A DNA stretch of 64,000 nucleotides from Eurosta solidaginis (taxonomy: Eukaryota > Arthropoda > Insecta > Diptera > Tephritidae): positions 306,268,998-306,332,997 of the forward strand of contig NC_090319.1 of assembly GCF_040869045.1 (NCBI RefSeq), read 5' to 3'. Position 1 is the stretch's first letter. Each line of letters starts with the position of its first letter. The notes under the pieces were generated by a model. The model had not been told where the DNA came from, did no database searches, and worked only from the letters and a program-made list of their open reading frames with translations. This document shows, one piece after another, positions 21,707 through 31,527 of this stretch. Position numbers and translations under genes: made by a program.

Positions 21707-22675
21707 TTGAAACACATGAATTCTGAGCAGTAATCATAAAATTCGGATGGCCGGCACAACATTGCTGAATACGTTGCAAAAGATCTTCATTGCAATTAAG
21801 ATGCGGCTCATTAATAATACTCAATATGCCGTAACTTGGCTTATCGATAAGCTCACAAATGGACTCATTATCGAAAAAGTCGACACGCGTCCATTCGAGA
21901 CCTTCACATACATAAAGTTCCTGTTCCATTCTTAGCACATTATAAACGAAATTTTGGAATAATTGGATACGTAAGTTAATATGGAAAAAAACTAATTTGG
22001 TAGTTGGTATATATTTAAAGTAAACTATAAATTATATATATGTATGTACACACCTGATGTATCTTCTCGGCACTATAATTGATTGCAAATTGCTCGAACG
22101 AATTATTTTCAAGCAATTCGAACCCGTAAAAATCTAGTAAAGCTAAATTCTTCTCACGCTGTGTAGATTTCAGAATTTCGTTTATTTTATTTACTAGCCA
22201 AGTAAAAAGTCCACTGTATAATGTGCGACAAAGTGTGTTGCGTGTACTGGCTGCTTGGCGAGCATCCATTTCGCAGCCTGTGCTATAAAACATTATTCGT
22301 TAAAAAAGCCACATATATTAATATAAAATCAAAACAAAACTTACCAACATCTTCCAAAGAGTTATTTTAGCAATTTGCTCGAGTAAGGCAATTAATTAAG
22401 ATTTGAGCTTCTAAACTTAGTAAGTGTGCTGTCTCTTGAACTTCTGCAAATGTATGTATGTGTAAAAAAGATAGTTAAGTATAACCGTTTGTTTGGTTGT
22501 TCTCGAATATTCATTTGTATGCAACATACCGTATGCATTTGATATTTGACATCCCTCTGTGCCATCGATATTTGTGATCGGAACAAAAATGAAATTTCCT
22601 AACTTTAAAACGACTGCAATTACACGAAGTATTTCATTTATGTTATCGCATGATAAACCAAGTATTTACAATGAT
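21707..22675 (-). pseudogene. class I myosin motor-domain pseudogene
   Basis: Four exons in the right order and phase on the - strand: 22675-22530 (LRVIAVVLKLGNFIFVPITN), 22443-22345 (ETAHLLSLEAQILINCLTRA), 22277-22054 (LYSGLFTWLVNKINEILKS, LLDFYGFE, NSFEQFAINYSAEKIHQ) and 21962-21707 (RMEQELYVCEGLEWTRVDFF, GILSIINEP). This is the switch II and relay region of an actin motor, which converts ATP hydrolysis to force. Lesions: TAA in frame at 22666-22668, TAA at 22367-22369, and AA instead of AG just before 21962, which removes the expected acceptor. The first motor exons, the neck and the tail are absent nearby. The tail at 58976-59598 is from the same family but lies upstream in - strand order, so the two cannot be one gene. 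Confidence 0.82.
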
Positions 22676-23860
22676 CTAAAAATAAAAACCAAATTTGCAC
22701 TATATTCAACCTAACTTTATATACCCAGCTGTAGAATAGTGCGGAATAGTCGCGCGATATCCTGAAAATCCCTTAGTTTTATTAAAATTCGAAGTTACTT
22801 TAAAATAATCAGTGTTAACCATCGTTTATGGCTAGAGATGGGAAAGGGGTAAATACCCAAATGGTAAATACCCGGTAAATTGGTTATATGTATATGGTAA
22901 AAATGGGTAAATACCCAAATGTTTATCGAAAAGAAGGGTAAAAATAATCTTTTGGAAAATATGGGAAGCAAACACACAAATTCAATCCAAAATATACCCA
23001 ATTTGTCATATATTGGTGGGTAGTCATCCATTATGCTATCGGTTTAATGAGTTTTAATCTGTAATCCAGCGTTTTCCAAAAATATTTAGCCAATAATGCA
23101 TGCCGTTCTAAAAATTTAAGTTTACCCAGTAAACATTTTAAGTCAAAAAAGTGTTGGAAAAATATCTAAATTGGAGCGTTTACAGTCGGTATGTGCTCAT
23201 TTGGGAGGCCGAAACCAATGTATTTCCTTCTTGCAATGGTCGTCCTATATGAGCCTATTAACGTATATCATTGAGCCCAAATAAGAGTCCGACATAAGTC
23301 TTAAAAGGCGTTTGAACAGCTCATATTATACTCTGCTGCAACTCTCCGGCGTCATTTTTAACTCTAATAAACTCTGATTACACTGGTTTACAGCCAAAAT
23401 GCAAGAGAGACGCCATTATGAAATTCCTATGTAAAATCAGCCCCTGATTTCGGAATTCAAGGTTATTTCTAATTCTATGGTAACGTGTTTGAGATAATTA
23501 CGAATAACGGTTAAAAAAAAAATTGGGTCCACTTAATCATATATATCTCAAGAACGAATTGAGCAATTCAGTTAGTTAGCGAATATTAACACATATGTAC
23601 CAGTAGGGTACTTAAGTATTAAATGGATATATTTACTTGAGTGCTTATAACTTTTGTATTAGTCCATCGAACTTTGTTGAATGGAAGCTTATTTTTTTTT
23701 GTAATAAAACAGAGCTTAGAGAGAAAAAAACAAATCTGCAAAAAAATAAAAAGTTTTCGAGATCCTTCCTCGCAAAGTTCAAATTTTCTTATATTTTTAC
23801 AAAAAAAATGGAAAAAAACACGTAATGATTGTTCGTTATCTTTGATACCACCCTCTGGGA
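22676..23860. other. spacer with GGGTAAATACCC words; no gene
   Basis: AT-rich. At 22845-22945 short palindromic words GGTAAATACCC and GGGTAAATACCC recur four times around GAAAAGAAGGG. No gene recognised; the small open frames on both strands have no domains. Confidence 0.5.
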
Positions 23861-24112
23861 CTGGCAATAAGGGATGAAGAAGAATGAGAAGAACTTGATA
23901 CAGAAAAGAGGGAAGGAGAAGGAGACTGAGAAAGAGATACAGTGAGGCGAATATAGAGATAGATGAAGCGAAATAGACGGAGGGAGGAGTGAATAAAAGG
24001 ATTAGAAAAAGTGAAGAGGGGGGAGGGCAGAGTTAGACGGAAAAAGCTTATTAAAATGTATGCAGATAGACCAAATTTAGGGCAGAACAATGTCTGCCGG
24101 GCCTGCTAGTTA
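23861..24112 (+). repeat. purine-rich element end (CTGCCGGGCCTGCTAGT)
   Basis: About 200 bp of almost pure A/G on the + strand, followed by GCAGATAGACC and ending CTGCCGGGCCTGCTAGT. The inverse arrangement, CCCGGCAGACGTTG followed by a long pyrimidine tract, lies at 28946-29120. The CTAGT end with a short GC-rich hairpin is reminiscent of Helitron 3' ends, but that is an inference only. Confidence 0.4.
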
Positions 24113-24181
24113 AATTAATATTTTTATTTCATTGTACAGACTATTTATTCTCTCTTGCCTAAGAGAGGAGGCCTATGGCCC

Positions 24182-24358
24182 AGGGATGGGCGTTATCAAC
24201 AAATTTGAATAACCATTGATGAAAAATTAAAAAATAAATTTTTATTCATTATTCACGAAAACTTGAGTGATGAACACCATGGTATTTTTATTCAAGAAAT
24301 AATGAATAAACATTTTCTCGTTATTCAAAATATTTTATTTGATGATAACCGCCCATTC
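24182..24358. mobile_element. small TIR element (possible MITE)
   Basis: AGGGATGGGCGTTATCA at the left matches the complement of the right end (TGATAACCGCCCAT). The 177 bp between are AT-rich with internal TTATTCA/TGAATAA repeats. No clear target duplication, so the call is tentative. Confidence 0.4.
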
Positions 24359-24533
24359 TTATTTTTGCAAATAAAAGATATGCATTGAAACTCAGAATAA
24401 TGTAAGATGGATTTGCTGCCGTTTGTGTAAGGTATTTCGATCGTACTTGTTCCGTCACTTGAGTCGAGGAACATTGGTTAGCTAGGCTTCGTAGACTACA
24501 TTTCAACTGCTGTGTTTGAAGAGAACTCTAGGA

Positions 24534-25287
24534 CGCCAGTGGGTCAGGGATCTTAGAATATACAGGCGGCAGGTATTACTGTCCTAAAAGGAGACTAAAA
24601 TACCCAAATGGATCAAGGTTTTGTATAGCCCACCCTTTCAAGAGGTTAAAAATAAAAAAAAAAATAAATGTAAGGCGCGATAACCTCCGAAGAGATCTAA
24701 GGCCGAGCTTCTCTTCCAATTTGCGTCGTGCTCCTCTTGATTTTTCCCTACAAATTGGCCGGACGGGACCTACATGTTTTATGCCGACTCCGAACGGCAT
24801 CTGCAAGGCAGATGAGTTTTCACTGAGAGCTTTTCATGGCAGAAATACAATCGGAGCGCTTGCCAGACACTGCCGAGGGGCGACCCCGCTTAGAAAAATT
24901 TTCTTCTAATTGAAAAATCTTATTTCTAAAATTTTGATGTTGCTTTGCCCGGGAGTTGAACCCAGGGCATACGGTGTGATAGGCGCAGCACGCTACCATC
25001 ACACCACGGTGGCCGCCAAGAGGTTGCCAGCGCAATTTATAGCTTCTCCAAACCAATTGTAATCCTCACCTACCCGTGGCGAATTATATTTCTCTAACAG
25101 CCGAGGCTCTGGCGACCCTAAGTTTCTCATGGATCTAGGGGGAGTGAGGGCTGGAGATGGTCGGGCTAGTACCTTAATATTACTTGTTAGCGGATCTACA
25201 TATATCCGGCAAAGGACCATCAACACCGAAAATACTCCCCATAACCTTCGGGGAGCGTCCTTATCGCTACAACAACAACAACAACAA
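24534..25287 (+). mobile_element. SINE-like retroposon with CAA tail, copy 1
   Basis: Inserted with a 10-bp target duplication AACTCTAGGA (24524-24533 and 25288-25297). It ends in CCTTATCGCTACAACAACAA. After removal of the SINE inside it (24648-25016) it is about 375 bp, matching the copy at 62277-62646. It has no coding sequence. A GATTCAAGGGG-type word in the other copy may be a polymerase III B box, but the A box is not clear. The long duplication and the trinucleotide tail indicate target-primed retroposition by an I-type LINE. Confidence 0.75.
24648..25016 (-). mobile_element. tRNA-derived SINE, copy 3 (best preserved)
   Basis: Target duplication CAAGAGGTT at 24639-24647 and 25017-25025. 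Read on the - strand: GGCGGCCACCGTGGTGTGAT with the A box TGTGATGGTAGCGTG, the B box GGGTTCAACTCCCGGGC (24947-24963), then the body and an A-rich tail at 24648-24670. The head has the layout of a tRNA gene but the anticodon-stem region is not a functional tRNA. It is nested inside the CAA-tailed retroposon. Confidence 0.88.
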
Positions 25288-25565
25288 AACTCTAGGAGTT
25301 TGTGTTGAAATAGGGCGATTTGTGAACAAATCCTTAGATAAGCCGCTTTTCAATGAAATTCCGAGGTAGGGTGTACTTTAAAGTAAGTGTAAAATACTGC
25401 GTTGTTATCAAGTTTGCTGAGATCGGACGTTTTGGAGACGACAATCGAGATGGTGTGATATTTCACTAAGCATTTGATATGTAAATATTTTATCCTTCAT
25501 GGAGCAAATACCGCCTCATTTTTTATAATTCAGCATGCTGTATTTGTACTTTTTTCTATTCACAG

Positions 25566-26528
25566 ATTGTCAATATGACTACTCTACTCCCCGGAAATAT
25601 TGTCTATGGCGGTCCAGGTACCTGCAACGAAACACAAGCCTACACATCTTTGGGGCATTTTCTACTTGCAAAATGTAAAGGTTTCGGCGATCAAATAGTA
25701 ATGATTGATGCATTAACTGGTCAAGAGTATTCGGCAAAATATATATATTGTAACGAATATGAGTGACACTAAATGATACTCTCATCCGTAGTCTGATGCT
25801 AAGTAAATGAAGTCACAATTACAATAAAGCAGACAGTCACTCGTAAACGAATAAATCATTATGTCTACACATATGTACGTACACGCAGCAGAGAAGAGAT
25901 GCTCAAACACATGCAGATATTTTATCTGAAATGCTCCTAAAGGTATGCAATTGTGATTGTGGAAGTGTCGCTCACACATACAAGCGCATGGGGTATGAGA
26001 GAAACTATAAAAATTATACATCTGTAGTTGTAGCTGAGAAATTTATAAGTAACTAAGTAAATTCTGGAAGCGCCTAGAATATGCAACGAGGAAATCACAG
26101 AGTATAAAAGCACCAACGGTAGAGGCGCGAGAGTTTAGTTTTCAGTTAAGCACGCTATCTGTCGGGTAATTGATCAGTTTCATTTGAGCTATCTCAGTTT
26201 GGTTGTTAAGCAAGCTAGTTGCAAAGTATAAGTGTTATTGCGAAGTACTTTAATAAAGGCCATTTTTACATTATTCAATATTGGAGTTATTTATTCAACA
26301 GTTTAGTGATTCGAACTTAGCAGAAGGGCAAATAAGAGGATTTGCAAGTAAATTCGTTACAATATGATTCCGCTGTGCGCATGGCATGGGTGCTACAACG
26401 TTTGGGTGTTAAGAGTGGTGATGTTATTGGTTTGTCCAGTGAGAATAATATTGGCTTTGCCATAACTTTGTTTGCGTCATTCGCTGTTAACGCTTCGGTG
26501 GCACCGCTAAATGTTACCTATTCAGAAC
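25566..26528 (+). pseudogene. ACS copy B, first coding exon, split by a solo LTR
   Basis: Acceptor TTCACAG at 25559-25565 shows a spliced 5' leader; the ATG is at 25575. The N-terminus reads MTTLLPGNIVYGGPG and continues to QEYSAKYIY, then is cut at 25748 by an LTR (25749-26361). After the LTR it resumes with DSAVRMAWVLQRLGVKSGD and ends at a GTGAGT donor at 26529. Taking out the LTR and one copy of its ATAT duplication leaves one continuous frame, so the insertion broke a single coding exon. This is the N-terminal subdomain of an ANL acyl-CoA synthetase. Without removal, translation stops within the LTR after about 63 codons. Confidence 0.85.
25749..26361 (+). mobile_element. solo LTR inserted in ACS copy B exon
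   Basis: 613 bp, TGTAACGAAT at the left and ATTCGTTACA at the right, with TG...CA ends and a 4-bp duplication ATAT (25745-25748, 26362-26365). Promoter-like TATAAAA at 26103-26109 and AATAAA at 26252-26257 mark it as an LTR in the + orientation. No gag-pol lies beside it, so it is a solo LTR left by recombination between two LTRs. A 4-bp AT-rich duplication is common for Ty3/gypsy-type elements of flies; the family is not identified. Confidence 0.85.
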
Positions 26529-26750
26529 GTGAGTATTGTGATAGTGCAACTTGAGTACACATAAATGCCTTTTATGTTAACCACAGTTTGTTTTAAACTC
26601 GAATCATTCGAAATAAAGTCCAATGTAAAATTTACAATACAGCATTACAATGCTACGAAAAAAATCGTATAAATTGTTCAAATACTGTTTCCTTATGTTT
26701 TTATAACACATGTAATGCGGTTAATATATAAATGTCTTTTATATTTGCAG

Positions 26751-27078
26751 GTGAAGTACATCACGCCATAAATCTATCAAAACCAAAGGTTATATTTGCT
26801 TCAAAACTTACTGAAGATCTTGTTGCGAAGGTGGCAAAAAATAATAAGTTTGTCAAGACTGTTGTTGGTATTGGTGTAGAGCATCAAGCGAATAAATATC
26901 ACAGCTTTGATGAGCTCATAAGTAGTAAAAAAATTCCATCCAAGGATTTCTTCGATACACCCAAAGCCAATAAAAAGGAAGATGTAGCCTTGATTGTTTG
27001 TTCTTCAGGCACATCTGGCCTGCCAAAAGGTGTCCAACTGACGCAATATAATATTTTAACTACAATAGATTCGAAATT
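26751..27078 (+). pseudogene. ACS copy B, second exon with phosphate loop
   Basis: Bounded by ATTTGCAG (AG at 26749-26750) and a GTAAGT donor at 27079. Two bases complete the arginine begun at 26528, then EVHHAINLSKPKVIFASK, and near the end SSGTSGLPKGVQLTQYN, the phosphate-binding loop that holds ATP. The exon itself is undamaged. I classify it as pseudogene because the neighbouring exon is interrupted, the next exon is not found before 44.8 kb, and the last exon is broken. Confidence 0.8.
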
Positions 27079-27350
27079 GTAAGTATTGAATGAATAGAAA
27101 TTGCATTTATTTATCACTTTTTCTATCACGCTGAAAAGATTTTAGATATTTCCTTTGACAACTTTTTAAAGCTTAGAACACTTAATTTCTGAAAAAGGCT
27201 AATTTGCATTGACTTAAAGATTTCTTGTGCTATTTCCCACCACCTTCTTTCTTTTTCTCCAGGGATTGGAATTTATTATTTCCGAGCTGCACCTGTCTTA
27301 CTATTCCTAATTTCTGTCCTTTGCCTTTAGCTAACTTTTTATATGTACAT
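27079..27350. other. ACS copy B intron; nothing recognised
   Basis: Intron after the GTAAGT donor. I looked for an exon equivalent to 10361-10520 here and downstream to 44.8 kb and saw none. Confidence 0.6.
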
Positions 27351-27706
27351 TGTAACGAATTTAGGGAAATTCTGGTTATTATGCACCTTCTGCTAAAGTT
27401 CGAATCGCTAAACTGTTGAATAAATAACTATTAAAATATTCAGTATTGCAAACTGTTCTTTATTAAATTAATTTGGGAATACTTCATAATTATACTTCAC
27501 TTCACAACTAATAGCGTGTTTAAATCAAACTCATTACTAATGCCTCAGCTGCGCTGCTTTTATACTCTCGGTTGTCTCGTTCGCCAATTTCTCCTAAGGT
27601 ATAGTCATTTCGAGAACAGTTGTATCTCATGCTTGGTTACCAGCTATATACATGTATACTTGTAGTTTATGGTTTTTTACTAGCCATATGCGTGTGTATG
27701 TGTGAA

Positions 27707-28756
27707 GCGGCAGTTATGCGGCAGTTAAGCGCCAAATACACGACACGAACATTTCCGCGAACATTCCGCAATCTTGTTCGCAACTTTGGCCATACACCAT
27801 ACGAACTTTTGGCCGAACATTAGTTCTCTTTCAGACAGCGATGAATACCGACAACAATTGTGCTGCAGCAATATTGCTCGCTGTGGCAATTAAGCGTAAA
27901 AAAAAGAGAGAAGATTCAATAAATTCACTCAGAAATTTTTTATTGTTCATTTTACTTTTCCGCGCACGTCTGTTCCGTTCAGAAATTACTACGATTATGA
28001 GCTATTTCGCCATACATACACGAACAGTTCGCGCAAATGTTCGCCAAAAATTAAAATATTTTGATTTTTGGCGAACATTTGCGCGAACTGGCAAACACCA
28101 CCATACACGACAGAAAAGGTCGCAGAAACATGACATAACGGGAATGTTCGCGGAAATGTTCGTGTCGTGTATTTGGCGCTTTACTCACGAAATTACGTAG
28201 CAAAAACGTGTCAGCTGACACGACATATCTTATGAGTGTGCAATGTAAACGAAAACTCACCGACGTGCAACGCCCGTACGTAGGTAGGCCGGAACGTAGA
28301 AATCAAAACAATTTTGATTTTTTCCGTAAGAACGTGTCAGCTGATCGCTCTCTCACTAGACAGAGTTGCCTAGTAAACTTTTGTGCGCTAATTTTTGACC
28401 GTTTGGAGTTTTATGCAAAAATACCTAATTAAAGTTTGGAAAATTGTGAAAATAATTCGAAATAATTATGTAAAAGTGCAGATTATAAATATGTAATATA
28501 TTTATATTTAATTAATATTAATTCCAGCCTTTTACAACATCAAAATTAAAATGGAAAAAGTTGATGTTTCCATAAGCATGCATGCAAACTGGTCAATGGC
28601 AACAGTGCTTATCTGTAAACAATACACACACACATATGTTATGTACATGTACACAGACGCACACATTGATTCCTACGGGCTTGAGGGTTCCGTCAAACGT
28701 GTTTCGTACGACAAACGTCCGTACGTACGGCACATGTCGGTGGGTAACTGTCGCTT
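27707..28756. mobile_element. Harbinger-like MITE, second copy, split
   Basis: Same family as 1153-1735: GCGGCAGTTA at the left and the complement of GCGACAGTTACCCAC at the right, with a shared interior. It was entered at its own CAG-TTA-CTCAC tip by the element at 27728-28180. Flanks suggest a TGA duplication. It sits inside the LTR, giving an insertion order of LTR, then this MITE, then the inner Harbinger. Confidence 0.7.
27728..28180. mobile_element. PIF/Harbinger deletion derivative, copy 1
   Basis: Tips AGCGCCAAATACACGACACG in perfect inverted orientation with TTA on both sides (27725-27727, 28181-28183), 453 bp. It keeps the first codons of a HARBI1-type transposase on the + strand (from 27841, MNTDNNCAAAILLAVAIKRK) and the first codons of a MADF-domain protein on the - strand (ending near 27955). 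The middle of both genes is deleted. Confidence 0.85.
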
Positions 28757-28931
28757 GAGTAACTACTTCGGCTGATGACTACATGTATGTGCGTGAGATA
28801 TCTCTTCACTTCGAGCTGCTGGTTATATTTGTGGAATGTTCTCCGTTGACTTGTACATAAGTGTCGCTGCTTGCTGTAACTTGCTGTTGCGATTATTTAC
28901 TAATAGCTTAGTGATGCCAATATTCGCCACA

Positions 28932-29329
28932 ATATTCACAAAACGTACCCGGCAGACGTTGCCTGAAAACTGGATTCATATGAAAAATGGGCCCCATCCT
29001 CGTCTTTTTTCTTCCGTTCCTTCTTATTCCTGTCCTTCTCTTATTCCCTTTATCTCCATTCTTTTCTCATTCTACTTCTTCCCACTAGTAATTTCATTCC
29101 CACTCTCACTTTCACTCCCTCTATGTTTACTACGCTTCTGACTGACTGAGAGAACTGTCCTTATATTCAGTAATGCTTCTGCTTTGCTATCCTAATAGAA
29201 ATCGTAACTTAAAAGTTTTGTTAAAAATTACGTATCTCAGGAATTCTGTTAATAAAGTCGTATCTCAGGAAGCCGGTTAAAGACGTTGTAATTGAACTAA
29301 AAAAATTTTAGACAGAAGAGATATGAACT
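28932..29329. repeat. pyrimidine-rich repeat end; no gene
   Basis: Contains CCCGGCAGACGTTG (28950) followed by a tract of mostly C/T at 29003-29125. It is the reverse arrangement of the purine-rich element end at 23861-24112. After it comes a pair of ACGTATCTCAGGA-like repeats (29231-29275). No gene. Confidence 0.4.
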
Positions 29330-30005
29330 AGGTCAGGTTAGGAGGTAGCTGCCCTGGTAGGGGAAGCTGACTTGGACAGCATGAAGTTCCGTCGTGATAC
29401 CACATAAAATAATGGTGACTTAGCTATAGCTACTTGGCGAATCGTTGTGTAGCAACGACATAGTTTCCTACGAAGACCGATCTCAACCTTGGAAAAATCC
29501 TCCGGAGAGAAGCGAACGAAATCTGGGCAATCAGGCATAAATTGACTCGACGATTCCAACTCATCATCCTCCATACAGCTGCAGCAGGATGAGGTTTCCA
29601 GTATATTGAGATGTACCGTATGGATCCCCATAGAACCGTGTCCTGTCAAAACCCCAATGACCATAGATAGATGAGCCTTAGTGACCCCAATCACTTCGGC
29701 AGACCTCCTGCCATCCACTTCCGGAGAGAAAGATTTTGCCACTTGTTGTGTTCGCCCAACGCTTGCTGAGCAGACTCGAGGCCTTTCTATGCCTACTGGC
29801 CGGGACCCAGATAATCTTAATCATAAAATAGTTCGATGCAATCGTAAATGAGGTCAGGCACTTCCAGACCGCTGTCGATCGCACTATAGTGGTACTGGCT
29901 CCAGATTGGGTCCGATACTTTTCCGGAGCTGTTGGGAGAATATGGAGCAGTCCCGCTGCAAATATCTGCTGGGAGATTGACAATTTGTGAGAGGGGCGCA
30001 AGAAA
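29330..30005 (-). pseudogene. degenerate LINE C-terminus (I/LOA-like)
   Basis: The - strand gives, in two frames, an RNase H end (IIWVPASRHRKASS, with the first histidine of the usual GH altered) and a C-terminal region with GVLTGHGSMGIH and a CCSCMEDDELESS segment that matches the cysteine/histidine tail of I/LOA LINEs (compare 13415-13720, LLTGHCLMGTH). Stops and shifts are frequent. It is an older relative of the LINE at 13307-14997. Confidence 0.65.
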
Positions 30006-30253
30006 TTAAATGGGGTTACACTGAAATGACAGCCCTTGGTCGGGAAAAATCCCGAGTCGCTCCGGTAAATAGAACCAGCTGCCTTGGGAAGCGTTTGGGT
30101 AATTCACAAGAGTGTCGTATTCATGTAAAATTTTAAGATTTGAGTTGTTTCCATGGTTTCCATTATAAAATTTGATTCAAGCAAGTGCATTGGCTTTTTA
30201 TTTTTAAACATTTGCTCTCAACGCTTATAAATTGTTTTCTGAAAAAAATCATA

Positions 30254-31404
30254 CAGCCCTATTCTGCATTTCGACTTGGATTGGAATTTTTTCGATTTGG
30301 CAATTTTGGTATTCTGTGTTCCAATCTCTTTCGATCCAACTTCGAATCGTTCGATTTTTTGTATTCTGCATTTCGATCGTAGTTCCGTTTTTCTAAGTTG
30401 CAAATTAGTTTTTTTTTTTTTTTAAATTAGTTGGCGGAAAAATATTTTATTTTTATTTTTTTATTAATTTATAACAGAATTTTAACAAAAATGTAAGTAA
30501 AACTTGTTAAGAAACGTAGAAGGCTTGATGATGATTGTTTTTTATATGTCTCCAGGTCAAAAACAACATGTCGATGTCGAAGTCCTTGGACGTATTTGCC
30601 CCGCAAAAGTATCTAACACATACTTGAAAGCATCCTTGTTAAGTCGAACGTTTTTATTGAACCCAAATAAGAAAATAAGTCATTAAACTTTACCACTTTT
30701 AAGTTCAATTTCTTACAATTCGTCACTCATCTCAAATGGATTACACAAATTTCGCAATATTTGCCTTTCCATTCTTGCCTGACAATTTCCGTATGCGTTG
30801 CTTTCCAACTCCATAAATAATGCCGCGGCTATTGATTTCATTATAATAGACAGCTATAATTTGTGTCTGTTCGTTGGGTCCACTTATATGCCAAAGCAAG
30901 CTGCCTGCGTAGAGGAAGGTGAAGCGAAAACGTAAACAATCCTTGCGGAAAGAATAAATAAGCCTTTATAAAGTATTTTAGGCCAGTGCAATGAAATTAG
31001 CATCCTTCAAATTCAGAAAATGTCAACTATATTCGTGCAGGAATCCGTTTTAACAAAACTTGGTGGCCACGGCAGGGAATTGGACAAAAGAACGACAAAA
31101 ACACACTTACAATTATGAAAGCACTTCACTCAAAAAAATATAGCACTGCGGCAATATATTCTATTGCTTTTTTTTTTTGTACAAAATGGCGGGGATAATA
31201 AGATATAAACGTTTTTCAGTGTTTTTTACAAATTTTCTTTAATTGATTTTGTTCCAATGTTCACACATTCCGTACCAACAGCTGATTTCGAAAAATCATT
31301 TGCTCTTCCTCTTCTCTTTACGATTCCGTCGTAATGCAGAATACCAAACTTCGATTGAAGCGGAGCGTAGAACGGGAACATAATCGAAATGCAGAATAGG
31401 GGTG
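30254..31404 (-). mobile_element. Harbinger-like element (CCCTATTCTGCATTTCGA), copy 1
   Basis: Tips CAGCCCTATTCTGCATTTCG at the left and the complement of CACCCCTATTCTGCATTTCG at the right; target duplication ATA (30251-30253, 31405-31407); 1151 bp. The - strand near 30850-30730 keeps the N-terminal piece of a PIF/Harbinger-type transposase seen better at 37698-37826. No complete gene. Confidence 0.75.
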
Positions 31405-31527
31405 ATAATATATTTTATACTGAAAACGCTTATACATATCGTACGTTTTATGTATCCAAATATAATTCAAATTTAGTTTTTTTAATTTTTGTCGGGAAAA
31501 AGCAAACAATGTTTTATTTTTTCATAG

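Larger units (their letters stand above)
27351..28931 (-). mobile_element. solo LTR (reverse) carrying nested Harbinger elements
   Basis: Starts TGTAACGAATTTAGG and ends ATTCGCCACA. The matching intact copy at 54234-54752 shows where foreign DNA entered (27707-28756). The complement of a TATAAAAGC promoter lies near 27560. Flanks are ACAT and ATAT, so the duplication has diverged by one base. It lies in the ACS copy B intron. Confidence 0.75.

Noticed and set aside
24947..25008. Possible tRNA gene on the - strand
   Set aside because: A and B boxes are present but the stems do not close into a cloverleaf and the sequence continues into a SINE body with an A-rich tail and target duplications.
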